Below, piece after piece: positions 1 to 9,256 of a stretch of DNA of 37,450 nt. Both the position numbers and the translations under genes were made by a program. Source of the stretch: Methylococcaceae bacterium (GTDB taxonomy: Bacteria; Pseudomonadota; Gammaproteobacteria; Methylococcales; Methylomonadaceae); contig JAKIVF010000020.1 of NCBI GenBank assembly GCA_021647145.1, forward strand, positions 1 through 37,450, read 5' to 3'. The notes beneath the pieces are model-generated. The model saw only the letters and a program-made list of their open reading frames with translations, was not told the DNA's origin and made no database searches. Each line of letters opens with the position of its first letter. The stretch's first letter is position 1.

Positions 1-349
1 TTGAGAAGTGCAAATCCAAATGTTGGTAAAATGACTTCGTTAACTGTTGAAATAACAAGGGGCTCGTAACGTCGGTAAATTCCATCTTCGTCGCTCCCAA
101 TCTGAACAATTCCTACTGAGCTATCAACTGAAAAAAATTTATTTCTATAATTATAGAGCTAAAATATGGGATCTGATGGATACACGTACTGTTGGAAATA
201 CTGATGATGTCTTTGTTCAAATAAGGCTTTCTAACCCTCATGCCTATTTCTCATCTAATGGTGAAAGTCGTGTTCGGGTTAGTGGGCTTAGAAAAGGTAA
301 ACCCCGATTCTTCAGTTGGGCAAATTCTTTGTCATGGGAAGTTAAGTAG
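1..349 (+). pseudogene. 3' end of an unidentified gene, possibly frameshifted
   Basis: An open frame runs from 56 to the TAG at 347-349 and encodes about 97 residues with protein-like composition, ending in a Trp- and Ser-rich tail (SWANSLSWEVK). In that frame a stop lies just upstream at 53-55. A different frame is open from base 1 to a TAA at 67-69. The two open stretches overlap around a GGGG run at 59-62, and removing one G would join them into one reading frame entering from the left edge. This fits either a decayed gene or a single-base sequencing error. I do not recognise the family. It lies 52 bases upstream of the deacetylase gene on the same strand. Confidence 0.4.
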
Positions 350-400
350 AGCCAGCGTAATTAATTCTTTACAACATAATAATAATTAAGAGAAAAGTAT

Positions 401-2563
401 ATGAAACATAGAGAGATAAGAAAACAAGCAGGGGTTTTTCATTTCATCCCGATTTACTTCAGCACACTAATTAAGGTAATCTTAGGGGCATTGATGTCCC
501 TCTTCCTATTAACAATAGCTGCTGCAGATAATTCAGTACAATTGAAAGTACTTGTCATTACATCTGGGGAAAATGATCCGGGCCTAGCTTTTATTAAACC
601 TACTTTGGAAGAAATGGGGGTGCCGTATACTGTTTTGGATGTAAGTACGTCACCTCTTACATCTGATACATTATCACCCAATGGATGTTTGGTGACGAAT
701 GCTGGTTGTATAGGTAAATATAATGGCATTATTCTCACACTAACTGACTTGGGAGGAGGGTTAACACCGTCTGAATGGGGTATTTTACATCAATATGAAA
801 AGGACTTTAATGTCCGTGAATCGGTGATAAGTGGATGGCCTGGTATTTATTCGGACTCTAATTCTCCTGGAGGAGCAGCCTACCTAGATTATGGTGTTAA
901 CGTGACTAGTAGTGGGAAGTTTCTGAACACCCAATGGACAGGGGCAGCTGGAAGCACCTCTATTTTTGAATATTTGAATACAGCTAATCCATTACCAATT
1001 ACTGATTTTTCTTTCGCTGCAATGCCTCGAAATGACAATCAAACTCTTAGAGATGGTACCGTACCAAATGTTGAATCGCTCCTTACTACACCGAATGGTG
1101 AGGCGTTAATCTCTATTGTTCGTTATTATCTACCTGATCAGCCAACTGTACCCGTGCGTGAAGTGCTGTTATCAACAGTTACTAATGCATGGTTTCTTAT
1201 TCATTCTCAGGCATTGGCTTATGAGTTTATTAATTTTGCAACACAGGGAGTATTTGTAGGTGGAAGATTCATCTATATGAGTGCTCATTTAGATGATCTT
1301 TTTATTCCTAATGACCTATGGGATCCGAACACTAATCAAACGAACCCTAATAATACTGCACGATTAAATAGCCATGATATTTCTAATGGAGTCTTTGCAC
1401 AAAACAATTTTCGTGCTGCACACCCAACTGTTCCTAACGAATTTAAACTGGGTTTTCCATTCAATGGTGCCGGTGCAGTGCTGGATCCGGAAGCAAGACG
1501 AAGAAGATTAATTGTAGATGTAACTGATGATTTAGTCATTTCTATTTTCTTTAATAAAAGATCTTTCCGTTTTATTAATCATACTTTTACACATGCGGAT
1601 ATGGATAAAGCTCCAGAGTCAACTGTCTCTGCTTGTGATTACGAAACGTTGCCTACAGTTAGATCAATAGAGCAACAAATAAAAAAGAACCGTTTAGTTT
1701 GGAGATTTCTGGGGCTTCCAGAATATAGAAAAAATAAAAGAATTCTCGTTACTGGCAATCACTCTGGCCTAAAAGATCGTAAGTGTACCGATATTCCAGA
1801 ACTTAACCCGGGAATGTTTGACGTTCAATCAGATGATGTTCAATATCCGCAGGGAGCAAACCCTCTGCTTTTTAAAGCGGCTGCGAATTTGGGGATAAAA
1901 TTCATTGCCTCTGATTCATCTCAGCCGAACCAAAATACTGAACATTACATAAACCAAGTTGACGATGGTCGTAGACGGGACCGAATAATGTTACCTCGCT
2001 ACCCAACTAATGTTTTTTTCAATACGATTGATCCTCAACAGCTGACTGACGAATACAATTATATCTTTTATGAGCGCTTTGTGGAAAATGGTCAGGATCC
2101 ATGTATTGTTCCTGGTGCTATTTGTACGCCACGAGATTATGCTCAAATTTTAGCTGCTGAATCCGAGACTGCCCTGCGACATATGATGTCATTTAAAAAA
2201 TGGGCTCACTATTTTCATCAATCAAATCTTGTGGATTATGGAAACGGGAATACTTTGATTTTTGACTGGCTGAATGCTGTATTTAATGAATACGAAAAAT
2301 TATTTACACTTCCTATCAAGAATTACCCCTACTACAAGCTTGGAAAATTGACAAAAAAATCACTAGATGCAAAATCTGCAACCATACAGGCAATATGGAA
2401 TAGGTCAACAAATGAAGTAACTTTAACTGCGAATAAAAGAGTCCGAAAATTGTTTGTTACTGGTCTGCAGGGAGGGGAGTTATATGGAGGTCAGTTCATT
2501 CATAGAATTAACGTTAGTACAATTCCGAAGACAGTTGAAGTCAATCAGGCACTTACTCAGTGA
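401..2563 (+). CDS. Agd3-like secreted polysaccharide deacetylase (CE18-like)
   Basis: 720 aa with a hydrophobic N-terminal segment (about residues 18-43) that should act as a signal peptide or anchor. The C-terminal half carries deacetylase-type metal motifs: HLDD at 296-299, HTFTH at 394-398 and NHSG at 453-456. The order (a DD motif, then HTxTH, then NH) resembles NodB-type carbohydrate esterases and, best, fungal Agd3, the CE18 enzyme that deacetylates galactosaminogalactan. Agd3 also has a large N-terminal carbohydrate-binding part, matching the roughly 250 residues before HLDD here. Inferred role: deacetylation of an amino-sugar exopolysaccharide at the cell surface. No glycosyltransferase or exporter genes are adjacent. 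The ATG start follows a purine-rich AAGAGAAAAG. The family call rests on motif recall; a more distant NodB-like esterase is the alternative. Confidence 0.6.
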   Translation: MKHREIRKQAGVFHFIPIYFSTLIKVILGALMSLFLLTIAAADNSVQLKVLVITSGENDPGLAFIKPTLEEMGVPYTVLDVSTSPLTSDTLSPNGCLVTNAGCIGKYNGIILTLTDLGGGLTPSEWGILHQYEKDFNVRESVISGWPGIYSDSNSPGGAAYLDYGVNVTSSGKFLNTQWTGAAGSTSIFEYLNTANPLPITDFSFAAMPRNDNQTLRDGTVPNVESLLTTPNGEALISIVRYYLPDQPTVPVREVLLSTVTNAWFLIHSQALAYEFINFATQGVFVGGRFIYMSAHLDDLFIPNDLWDPNTNQTNPNNTARLNSHDISNGVFAQNNFRAAHPTVPNEFKLGFPFNGAGAVLDPEARRRRLIVDVTDDLVISIFFNKRSFRFINHTFTHADMDKAPESTVSACDYETLPTVRSIEQQIKKNRLVWRFLGLPEYRKNKRILVTGNHSGLKDRKCTDIPELNPGMFDVQSDDVQYPQGANPLLFKAAANLGIKFIASDSSQPNQNTEHYINQVDDGRRRDRIMLPRYPTNVFFNTIDPQQLTDEYNYIFYERFVENGQDPCIVPGAICTPRDYAQILAAESETALRHMMSFKKWAHYFHQSNLVDYGNGNTLIFDWLNAVFNEYEKLFTLPIKNYPYYKLGKLTKKSLDAKSATIQAIWNRSTNEVTLTANKRVRKLFVTGLQGGELYGGQFIHRINVSTIPKTVEVNQALTQ

Positions 2564-2614
2564 TAAATTGTAATTTTGAGTAATATAGCAGAATCGCATT
2601 TTGGAGAAATATCT

Positions 2615-2944
2615 ATGAATATTAATAAACACTTTATCAATATACGACTTATTGCTTTGTTGTTTTGTGGGGCTATGGTAACTATTGGTTCAACAGCCTC
2701 TTCACTAGCATATGCTGATACGAAAGCCCTTACGCCTAACCTGCAGATGCATCTACAGGTTAGAAATAGTGAAGAAAATAAACTTACGAAAAAAGAGGGT
2801 CAAACATATAAAAAACAAATGCAAGTATTAGAAAGGCATTATAGAAACCTGGCTATAAAAGCTAAACAAAGAGGTGATAACCCTGCTCCACTTTTTGCTG
2901 CTGCTGACCATTTTAAAGCAGCTTCCAACAAAATAGTCAAATAA
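2615..2944 (+). CDS. small secreted basic protein, unknown function
   Basis: 109 aa counted from the ATG at 2615, chosen because GGAGA lies 8 bases upstream and it gives a clean signal peptide (basic start, hydrophobic residues about 10-30, AYA cleavage site before DTKAL). A TTG start at 2576 would put 13 extra residues before it. The mature part of about 75 residues is Lys-rich and probably helical, with a stretch around EGQTYKKQMQVLERHYR. It begins about 50 bases after the deacetylase stop on the same strand and is probably co-transcribed, so it may act in the same surface process. I do not recognise the family. Confidence 0.6.
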   Translation: MNINKHFINIRLIALLFCGAMVTIGSTASSLAYADTKALTPNLQMHLQVRNSEENKLTKKEGQTYKKQMQVLERHYRNLAIKAKQRGDNPAPLFAAADHFKAASNKIVK

Positions 2945-3191
2945 ACTGGTTTGTTTTCTTTAACTAATACAACATGGATGTGATTAATTAAAGTAATTCT
3001 TTAGGGTGAAGGCACCTTTAGAATGACGTAGGAATAAGTAATATATATTCGGACTATAAAAAAGAAGTTGTACAAAAAAAAGTAGCAAGCTTTATTTTTT
3101 TGTAAATCAAATTGATTTTTTGTTTAAAAAATTTCTGGGGGAGCTATATCGATAACAAATTCTCTGATATTACTTTAGGAAAACAATATAA

Positions 3192-3872
3192 GTGGTTCTA
3201 AATAAAGCCTCTAGTTGGCAAAAAGTTCTGATAAAAGAATTTGACATGCCGTATATGCATGTCCTTAAAAAATTTTTACGTTCTGAAAAAGATGCTCATA
3301 AAGTGATTTATCCGCATTCATCAAATTGGTTTCATGCATTAGAAATGACACCAGTGAAAAATGTGAAAGTAGTTATTTTGGGGCAGGATCCATACCATCA
3401 AGCTGGACAAGCACATGGACTGTGCTTCTCGGTATTACCAGGAATTAAACCGCCTCCTTCTCTAATAAATATATATAAAGAGCTAGAAACAGACTTAGGA
3501 ATCCCTCCTGTAAACCATGGTTATTTAGATAGTTGGGCAGAGCAGGGTGTTTTATTGCTTAATGCCGTGTTAACTGTGGAAGCTTCAAAAGCAAATGCTC
3601 ATCAAGGAAAGGGGTGGGAACTGTTTACCGATAAAATCATCGAAGTCATCAATACAGAGTGTGAACATGTGGTTTTTTTATTGTGGGGAAGTTATGCGCA
3701 AAAAAAAGGAGCAATAATTAATACTGGACGACATCTAGTGTTGAAGGCTCCTCATCCATCACCTCTTTCAGCCTATCGTGGTTTTTTTGGCTGTCATCAC
3801 TTTAGTCAGGCTAATGATTATCTTGAACAGCAAAAAAAAATACCTATTGAATGGCAATTACCAAAAATATAG
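3192..3872 (+). CDS. ung: uracil-DNA glycosylase
   Basis: 226 aa, the usual family-1 UNG length. It removes uracil from DNA arising from cytosine deamination or dUMP misincorporation, starting base excision repair. Diagnostic motifs are GQDPYH at residues 64-69 (catalytic Asp66) and the C-terminal HPSPLSAYRGFFG loop with the catalytic His and the DNA-intercalating segment. The PPPSLINIYKEL segment is also typical. GTG is the start; AGGA lies about 11 bases upstream and no better start precedes the conserved N-terminal W-x-x-V-L region. It stands alone, about 250 bases after the secreted-protein genes. Confidence 0.95.
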   Translation: MVLNKASSWQKVLIKEFDMPYMHVLKKFLRSEKDAHKVIYPHSSNWFHALEMTPVKNVKVVILGQDPYHQAGQAHGLCFSVLPGIKPPPSLINIYKELETDLGIPPVNHGYLDSWAEQGVLLLNAVLTVEASKANAHQGKGWELFTDKIIEVINTECEHVVFLLWGSYAQKKGAIINTGRHLVLKAPHPSPLSAYRGFFGCHHFSQANDYLEQQKKIPIEWQLPKI

Positions 3873-3969
3873 ATAGTTTTTATAATTAAACCATCGGTTA
3901 ATAATATAGTTGTGAACAGATAAAATATCAGAGCTGGTATAATAAAATCTCGTTAGTATTGACAAAATT

Positions 3970-4545
3970 ATGATACAAAAAAGACGGTTAGTTATTGCAA
4001 TAACAGGTGCAACAGGTGCAATCTATGGTGTTAGAATGTTGCAGTTTTTGCGAAGTCAAGAAGAGTGGGAGTCTCATTTAGTGATTTCCTCTGCTGGTCT
4101 AATTAATTTAAAGTACGAGCTGGAAATGACAAGGTCCGCTTTGTATGAATTAGCTGATGTTGTGCATGGTATTAATGACGTGGCTGCCAGTATTGCTAGT
4201 GGTTCTTTTAAAACAGAAGGTATTATTATTGCTCCTTGCTCTATGAAAACGTTGGCTGCTGTTGCTCATGGTTTTGGTGATAATTTAATTTCAAGAGCAG
4301 CGGATGTAGTACTAAAAGAACGTAGAAAGTTAATACTTATGCCAAGAGAAACGCCGCTTAACTTAGCGCATATTCGTAATATGGCTAGTGTAACAGAAAT
4401 GGGTGGAGTGATTTTTCCTCCTATGCCGGCTTTTTATAGTAAATCTAATTTAATAACAGAAATGGTTGATGATGGCGTAGGACGTGTTTTAGATATGATG
4501 GGTGTAGATGCGAAAGAGTTATTTACACCCTGGGAAGGGTTGTAA
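3970..4545 (+). CDS. ubiX: flavin prenyltransferase UbiX
   Basis: 191 aa, full length for the family. It prenylates FMN with dimethylallyl phosphate to make the prenyl-FMN cofactor of UbiD decarboxylase in ubiquinone synthesis. The N-terminus has the flavin-binding ITGATGAIYG (residues 11-20). The central APCSMKTLAAVAHG and the late PRETPLNLAHIRNM and GGVIFPPMPAFY segments are family signatures. No ubiD is in the window. The ribosome site before the ATG is weak. The downstream fxsA starts 45 bases later on the same strand. Confidence 0.95.
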   Translation: MIQKRRLVIAITGATGAIYGVRMLQFLRSQEEWESHLVISSAGLINLKYELEMTRSALYELADVVHGINDVAASIASGSFKTEGIIIAPCSMKTLAAVAHGFGDNLISRAADVVLKERRKLILMPRETPLNLAHIRNMASVTEMGGVIFPPMPAFYSKSNLITEMVDDGVGRVLDMMGVDAKELFTPWEGL

Positions 4546-4590
4546 TTCTTAATGATTTTTTTAAACTAATTTTCATAGATAGAGGGTAGA

Positions 4591-5037
4591 ATGAAAATAG
4601 TACAAGTTATTTTTTTATTTTTTTTAATTGTCCCATTTGTAGAAATATATTTGTTATTACAATTAGGTGGGATAGTAGGTGTTATACCCACTGTATTATT
4701 AGTAGTGTTTACTGCTGTATTAGGCGCATGGTTATTAAGAAGACAGGGTTTTGCAACATGGCAAAGATTACAGAAAAATTTGGCTAAGGGTGCTGTCCCT
4801 GCCTATGAAATGATTGAAGGTCCTATTTTACTAGTAGGAGGAGCATTGTTATTGACTCCTGGGTTTTTTACTGATGCTCTGGGTTTTGCTTGTTTAATTC
4901 CACAGATGCGTAGAAAATTTGCAAAGTATGTGATTGAAAATCATTTGATTAATGTTCAAGAAGGATCTCCTTTTCAAAAACCTAAGCCGAAAGAAGACAA
5001 CGTGATAGAAGGCGAGTATGAAAGAAAGGAAGATTAA
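4591..5037 (+). CDS. fxsA: FxsA family membrane protein
   Basis: 148 aa inner-membrane protein. An N-terminal membrane helix runs from about residue 3 to 22, a second from about 28 to 46, followed by LLRRQG, and a third hydrophobic stretch (ILLVGGALLLTPGFFTDALG) sits at about 79-98. The TPGFFTDALG motif and the layout match FxsA, named for suppressing F exclusion of phage T7 in E. coli; its normal function is unclear. The tail is charged and probably cytoplasmic. GAGGG lies 6 bases before the ATG. It follows ubiX in the same direction. A weak six-base inverted repeat (AACTGG/CCAGTT, 5037-5063) follows the stop. Confidence 0.9.
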   Translation: MKIVQVIFLFFLIVPFVEIYLLLQLGGIVGVIPTVLLVVFTAVLGAWLLRRQGFATWQRLQKNLAKGAVPAYEMIEGPILLVGGALLLTPGFFTDALGFACLIPQMRRKFAKYVIENHLINVQEGSPFQKPKPKEDNVIEGEYERKED

Positions 5038-5140
5038 ACTGGATAAATCTAGAAAAACCAGTTGAATACCAAGTGTCTTAAAGTCTATTAGTATACACAT
5101 ATTTTAACTGAGAAAAAGTGCTTCATGGTTTTCTAAGATA

Positions 5141-6445
5141 TTAATCACTATTATCAGTTAGGATTTTTTTGTGTATTCGTCTGACACCAAATGCAACAAT
5201 AATCAAAACAATAGGGATGGAAAGACCCGTAACTAAAGACGTATTTACATCAATGTGAGTTGATGTATTAATTGCTTTAGTGATTGAGCCAATCAAACTG
5301 ACAACATAGCTAGTTATAGCGACGATAGATAAGCTTTCCACTGTTTCTTGTAAGCGTAATTGTGTTTTTGCTCTTGAATCCATTGAGGTTAATAAAGCTT
5401 GGTTTTGACGCTCTATTGTAATATCAACACGAGTTCTTAAAAGCTGCCCTGCATTATTAATTCGTTTTGATAATAATGCAAATCGAATAGAGGTTGATTT
5501 ACAAGTATTAATCGCTGGTTCCAAGCGCCTTTTCATAAATTCACCGATTGTTTGAATGCCTTGAATCCGTACTTCTCGTAGATCTTCAATACGTTGTTCA
5601 ACCAACTGGTAATAAGCACTTGCTGCATCAAAACGATAATGATGGGTTGATATGTTATTTTCCACTTCTGCAGCGAGTGTGGTCAGCTCGTCCAACAATT
5701 CGTCATCATTAATACCCGATGATTGTGCCATTGCTGCTGTAATGGTTCTCAGTCGTTTATCAGCTTTGTTAAGTTCAGGGCTCATCTGTTTTGCGATGGG
5801 AAAGGCTAGTAATGCCATTACGCGGTACACTTCAATTTCAAAAAGGCGTTGTAGTAACCGACCAGCTTGCCCCGATTTTAAAGTACTGTTTAAAACAAGA
5901 AAACGACTAAAACCATCAGAATGTATATTGAAGTCAGTAAAGGCTTTTGCTGCCCCTCCTGAAGCTTCAGCTCCGATAACCGGATTGCCTGTAAATAATT
6001 CTGAAATTAATTCTGTCGTTGAAACACTAGGGTTCTTTTCTTCGATAATTGAAGCATGGGCTGCAACTATGATTTTACCGGGTAATTGCTCAAGCCAATC
6101 AGGAGGAACATACTCAAGTGCCAGTTTAGAAAAAGGGACTTCAGAAATGTTTTGAACGTAAAAATTATAGGAGCTAAATTCAGCGTGTTGTTCCCACCTA
6201 ATTTGGAACCCCCCCAGGGTTGCACTAAAATGAGAGGCTTCTTTTTTAGGAGAGGCTATACCGTATTTATTACATAGTTTAGCAATAAATGATTGCTCAA
6301 GCTTCTTTTCTTTTCCTGTTAATGTTACTGCTAAAAAGGTACTTATAACTGGGAGTTTTAATGCAATAGGTGCGCGAGCATGGACTTCGTTATGTAACTT
6401 AAAACGCAGGGAATGATCTTCAGGAATAGGAAATAAATTTGTCAC
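5141..6445 (-). CDS. DUF3422 family membrane protein
   Basis: 434 aa. The N-terminus (LRFKLHNEVHARAP, residues 13-26) is the signature of DUF3422. A long soluble region follows, then two C-terminal hydrophobic segments (around SIVAITSYVVSLIGSI and LSIPIVLIIVAFGV) separated by about 20 residues and ending in a basic tail, so the protein is anchored at its C-terminus. The architecture recalls small-molecule or ion-transport accessory proteins, but the function is not established. It converges with fxsA, 103 bases away. Confidence 0.85.
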   Translation of the reverse strand: MTNLFPIPEDHSLRFKLHNEVHARAPIALKLPVISTFLAVTLTGKEKKLEQSFIAKLCNKYGIASPKKEASHFSATLGGFQIRWEQHAEFSSYNFYVQNISEVPFSKLALEYVPPDWLEQLPGKIIVAAHASIIEEKNPSVSTTELISELFTGNPVIGAEASGGAAKAFTDFNIHSDGFSRFLVLNSTLKSGQAGRLLQRLFEIEVYRVMALLAFPIAKQMSPELNKADKRLRTITAAMAQSSGINDDELLDELTTLAAEVENNISTHHYRFDAASAYYQLVEQRIEDLREVRIQGIQTIGEFMKRRLEPAINTCKSTSIRFALLSKRINNAGQLLRTRVDITIERQNQALLTSMDSRAKTQLRLQETVESLSIVAITSYVVSLIGSITKAINTSTHIDVNTSLVTGLSIPIVLIIVAFGVRRIHKKILTDNSD

Positions 6446-6563
6446 TGTATTGGTTTAGTAAAGACGATAATTTGTAAACTATTCATTATAGTTTAGCTTT
6501 ACAAGCACTCAAATTGTAAAGGTTGAGAAATTCTTGCTAGACTGTATTTCAAATGATGGTCAT

Positions 6564-6609
6564 AATACAGGGTATTGATAAGCGTTTGGATAAAATACGT
6601 CCCTGTATT
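6564..6609. repeat. 9-bp inverted repeat (hairpin) downstream of DUF2892 gene
   Basis: AATACAGGG (6564-6572) and CCCTGTATT (6601-6609) are perfect inverted arms with a 28-base loop. They lie just beyond the stop codon of the leftward DUF2892 gene (6618). No T-run follows on the minus strand, so this is a hairpin or binding site rather than a clear intrinsic terminator. Confidence 0.45.
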
Positions 6610-6617
6610 TTAAGAAG

Positions 6618-6842
6618 TTATTTTTTCGAAGTCTCAATAGTGTTTTTATTCATTGCAGAATAAGCTGGGCATACACGCGTATATCCAGTAGCTATCAACA
6701 TAATTCCTACAATAAGCAATATGATGCTAGCGGTGAAAAGAGAGACAAAAAGTAGAATAGCACCAGCATATAAGCGTATATTTTTTTCTTTTTCACCCAC
6801 GTTAATTTCTCTGCTAGTTAAACGTTTAAAATCAAAACTCAT
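6618..6842 (-). CDS. DUF2892 (YgaP-like) small membrane protein
   Basis: 74 aa from the ATG at 6842, which has GAGGTGGA upstream. The longer open frame to 6914 adds 24 residues with no family resemblance. It has a charged N-terminus, a hydrophobic hairpin (about residues 23-55), then TGYTRVCPAY. This matches the DUF2892 pattern of a short inner-membrane protein ending in TGxTxxCPxY, which includes the membrane tail of YgaP rhodaneses. It is divergent from uvrD, with 98 bases between the starts. Confidence 0.75.
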   Translation of the reverse strand: MSFDFKRLTSREINVGEKEKNIRLYAGAILLFVSLFTASIILLIVGIMLIATGYTRVCPAYSAMNKNTIETSKK

Positions 6843-6940
6843 TGTTTCCACCTCTAATTTGTTATTTTTATAATTCCCAAAAAGGGTACTTTTAGCATGA
6901 TTAAATATACACATATCCTAGAAATGTGCAAGAGATAAAA

Positions 6941-9103
6941 ATGAATACTAATTCGATAATTGATTCTTTAAATGATGCACAGCGCTTGGCCGTGTCAGCC
7001 CCAAGTCAATCCATGTTAATCCTTGCTGGTGCTGGCAGTGGGAAAACACGAGTCTTGGTGCATAGAATTGCATGGCAAGTGCAAATAGAAGGGTTGTCTA
7101 TCCATAATATATTAGCGGTGACATTTACCAATAAAGCTGCAAAAGAAATGCGCGGACGAGTAGAGGATTTATTGGATATCTCGGCGCATTCTATGTGGAT
7201 AGGTACCTTTCATGGTTTAGCGCATCGCTTGTTAAGACGACATGCTAAGCAAGCCAAGTTACCTGAAACTTTTCAGGTGATAGATTCTGATGACCAACTA
7301 AGAGTGATTAAGCGATTAGTTAAAAGTCTGAATATAGATGATTCAAAGTGGCCACCAAAACAAGTGATGTGGTTTATTAATGCTCAAAAAGATGAGGGTA
7401 TTCGTGCTCGTCATATGGTTGAGTCAGAAGATATATATCTACGAACGATGCTACAGCTTTATAAAGCGTATGAAGATATTTGTAACCGCTCAGGGCTAGT
7501 TGATTTTGCTGAATTATTACTTAGGGCACATGAATTGTTGCGTGATAATGAGGATGTATTACTGTTTTATCAAGATAGATTTAAACAAGTGCATGTTGAT
7601 GAGTTCCAAGATACCAATACCATTCAGTATGCTTGGTTACGCTTATTAACAGAGGGTAAGGATAATTTGTTTGTTGTGGGTGATGATGATCAATCTATTT
7701 ATGGCTGGAGAGGAGCGAAAATAGAGAATTTACAAAACTTTCAATTGCACTATCCAAATCATCAATTCATTAAGCTTGAGCAAAATTATCGTTCTACCGG
7801 TAATATTCTTAAATCAGCTAATGCATTGATTAAAAAAAATGAAGGGCGATTAGGTAAAGAGTTATGGACAGAATCGGGCGATGGCGATTTAATCTCTTTG
7901 TACACAGCATTTAATGAACAGGATGAAGCTTATTTTGTAGTTGAAAAAATCAGGAAATGGGTGAATGACGGTGGTTTGCGTCAAGATATTGCTATTTTAT
8001 ATCGGTCTAATGCTCAATCGAGACAGTTTGAAGAAAAATTAATGACAACGGGAACACCTTATCGAGTCTATGGGGGATTGCGTTTCTTTGAACGGATGGA
8101 AATTAAAAATGCTTTAGCTTATTTGCGGGTAATGTCTAATCACCATGATGATGCTTCATTTGAAAGAATCATTAATACGCCAACGCGTGGAGTCGGTGCA
8201 AAAACGATAGATGATATTCGTCTGGTCGCAAGAGAGAAAGAGCTTTCGCTTTGGAAAGCGGCTATTGAGCTTATTAATCAAAATCGATTATCAGCCAGAG
8301 CGACAAATGCTTTGAAAGGTTTTCTTGATTTAGTGAAACAACTAGAGAAAGAAGCAGAGGGTAGTGAGTTATATGAAAAGGTTAAGCTTATTGTTGAAAA
8401 AAGTGGCTTGATTGAGCTTTATAAAAAAGAAAAAGGTGAGAAGGGCGAAGGAAGGATTGAAAATCTGGAAGAATTAGTTAATGCTGCAAGGTCGTTTGAT
8501 TTTGATGAAGGGAATGATGAGAATTTAAATGAACTGGATATGTTTTTGGCTCATGCTGCATTGGAATCAGGTGATATGCAAGGGGATGATTATGAAGATT
8601 GTGTGCAACTAATGACTTTACATTCAGCAAAAGGTTTAGAGTTTAAATTAGTGTTTTTAGTTGGTTTGGAAGATGGGCTATTTCCTTCGCAACAGTCAAC
8701 TAATGACATAACGCGACTAGAAGAGGAAAGAAGACTTTGTTATGTAGGAATTACTCGGGCAATGGAGCAACTATATATTACTCATGCAGAATCCAGGCGT
8801 TTATATGGCAAAGAAACTTATCCTAGTCCATCACGTTTTTTAAAGGATATTCCTGCAGAGTTTATTCAGGAAATAAGAATAAGAGCCAATGTTAGTCGGC
8901 CTGTGTCTTCTGTTAAGCGAAATACGTCTACTATTCAAGTTGGAACTTATAAACTGGGACAACGAGTCAGTCATGTTAAGTTTGGTGAAGGTGTAGTGTT
9001 ACAGATGGAAGGAGAGGGGGCGCAAGAAAGAGTGCAGATCAACTTTCATGATGTAGGGTTGAAATGGTTGATGCTATCATATGCGAAATTAGATGTTTTG
9101 TAG
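6941..9103 (+). CDS. uvrD: DNA helicase II UvrD
   Basis: 720 aa, equal in length to E. coli UvrD and colinear with it. This SF1A 3'-5' helicase unwinds DNA after UvrC incision and in mismatch repair. Visible motifs: Walker A GAGSGKT (residues 30-36), TFTNKAAKEM (Ia), GTFHGLAHRLLR, VDEFQDT (II), GDDDQSIYGWRGA (III), QNYRST (IV), LMTLHSAKGLEF (V) and YVGITRA (VI). The C-terminal KLGQRVSHVKFGEG segment is the UvrD tail that binds RNA polymerase and mismatch-repair partners. The ATG at 6941 gives the family N-terminus; an in-frame GTG at 6926 would add five residues. It faces pfkB tail to tail, with 153 bases between and no strong terminator seen. Confidence 0.97.
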   Translation: MNTNSIIDSLNDAQRLAVSAPSQSMLILAGAGSGKTRVLVHRIAWQVQIEGLSIHNILAVTFTNKAAKEMRGRVEDLLDISAHSMWIGTFHGLAHRLLRRHAKQAKLPETFQVIDSDDQLRVIKRLVKSLNIDDSKWPPKQVMWFINAQKDEGIRARHMVESEDIYLRTMLQLYKAYEDICNRSGLVDFAELLLRAHELLRDNEDVLLFYQDRFKQVHVDEFQDTNTIQYAWLRLLTEGKDNLFVVGDDDQSIYGWRGAKIENLQNFQLHYPNHQFIKLEQNYRSTGNILKSANALIKKNEGRLGKELWTESGDGDLISLYTAFNEQDEAYFVVEKIRKWVNDGGLRQDIAILYRSNAQSRQFEEKLMTTGTPYRVYGGLRFFERMEIKNALAYLRVMSNHHDDASFERIINTPTRGVGAKTIDDIRLVAREKELSLWKAAIELINQNRLSARATNALKGFLDLVKQLEKEAEGSELYEKVKLIVEKSGLIELYKKEKGEKGEGRIENLEELVNAARSFDFDEGNDENLNELDMFLAHAALESGDMQGDDYEDCVQLMTLHSAKGLEFKLVFLVGLEDGLFPSQQSTNDITRLEEERRLCYVGITRAMEQLYITHAESRRLYGKETYPSPSRFLKDIPAEFIQEIRIRANVSRPVSSVKRNTSTIQVGTYKLGQRVSHVKFGEGVVLQMEGEGAQERVQINFHDVGLKWLMLSYAKLDVL

Positions 9104-9256
9104 AGTAAACAAGATTATTTTATAGCTAAGGCTGCAAAGGCATCGTTATCTATAACTGAGAGAATTATAAAACTCAATTTGTTTTTTTCAGTATTTTTCA
9201 TGCCTTTACCAAGAGTCTCTTATATTGGCAGAAGCAGTGGGTATTCAGGAAAATGT

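Noticed and set aside
5037..5063. Terminator after fxsA
   Set aside because: Only a 6-bp stem with a 15-base loop and no T-run.
5652..6155. 167-codon plus-strand frame
   Set aside because: Opposite to the well-supported DUF3422 gene; a shadow frame.
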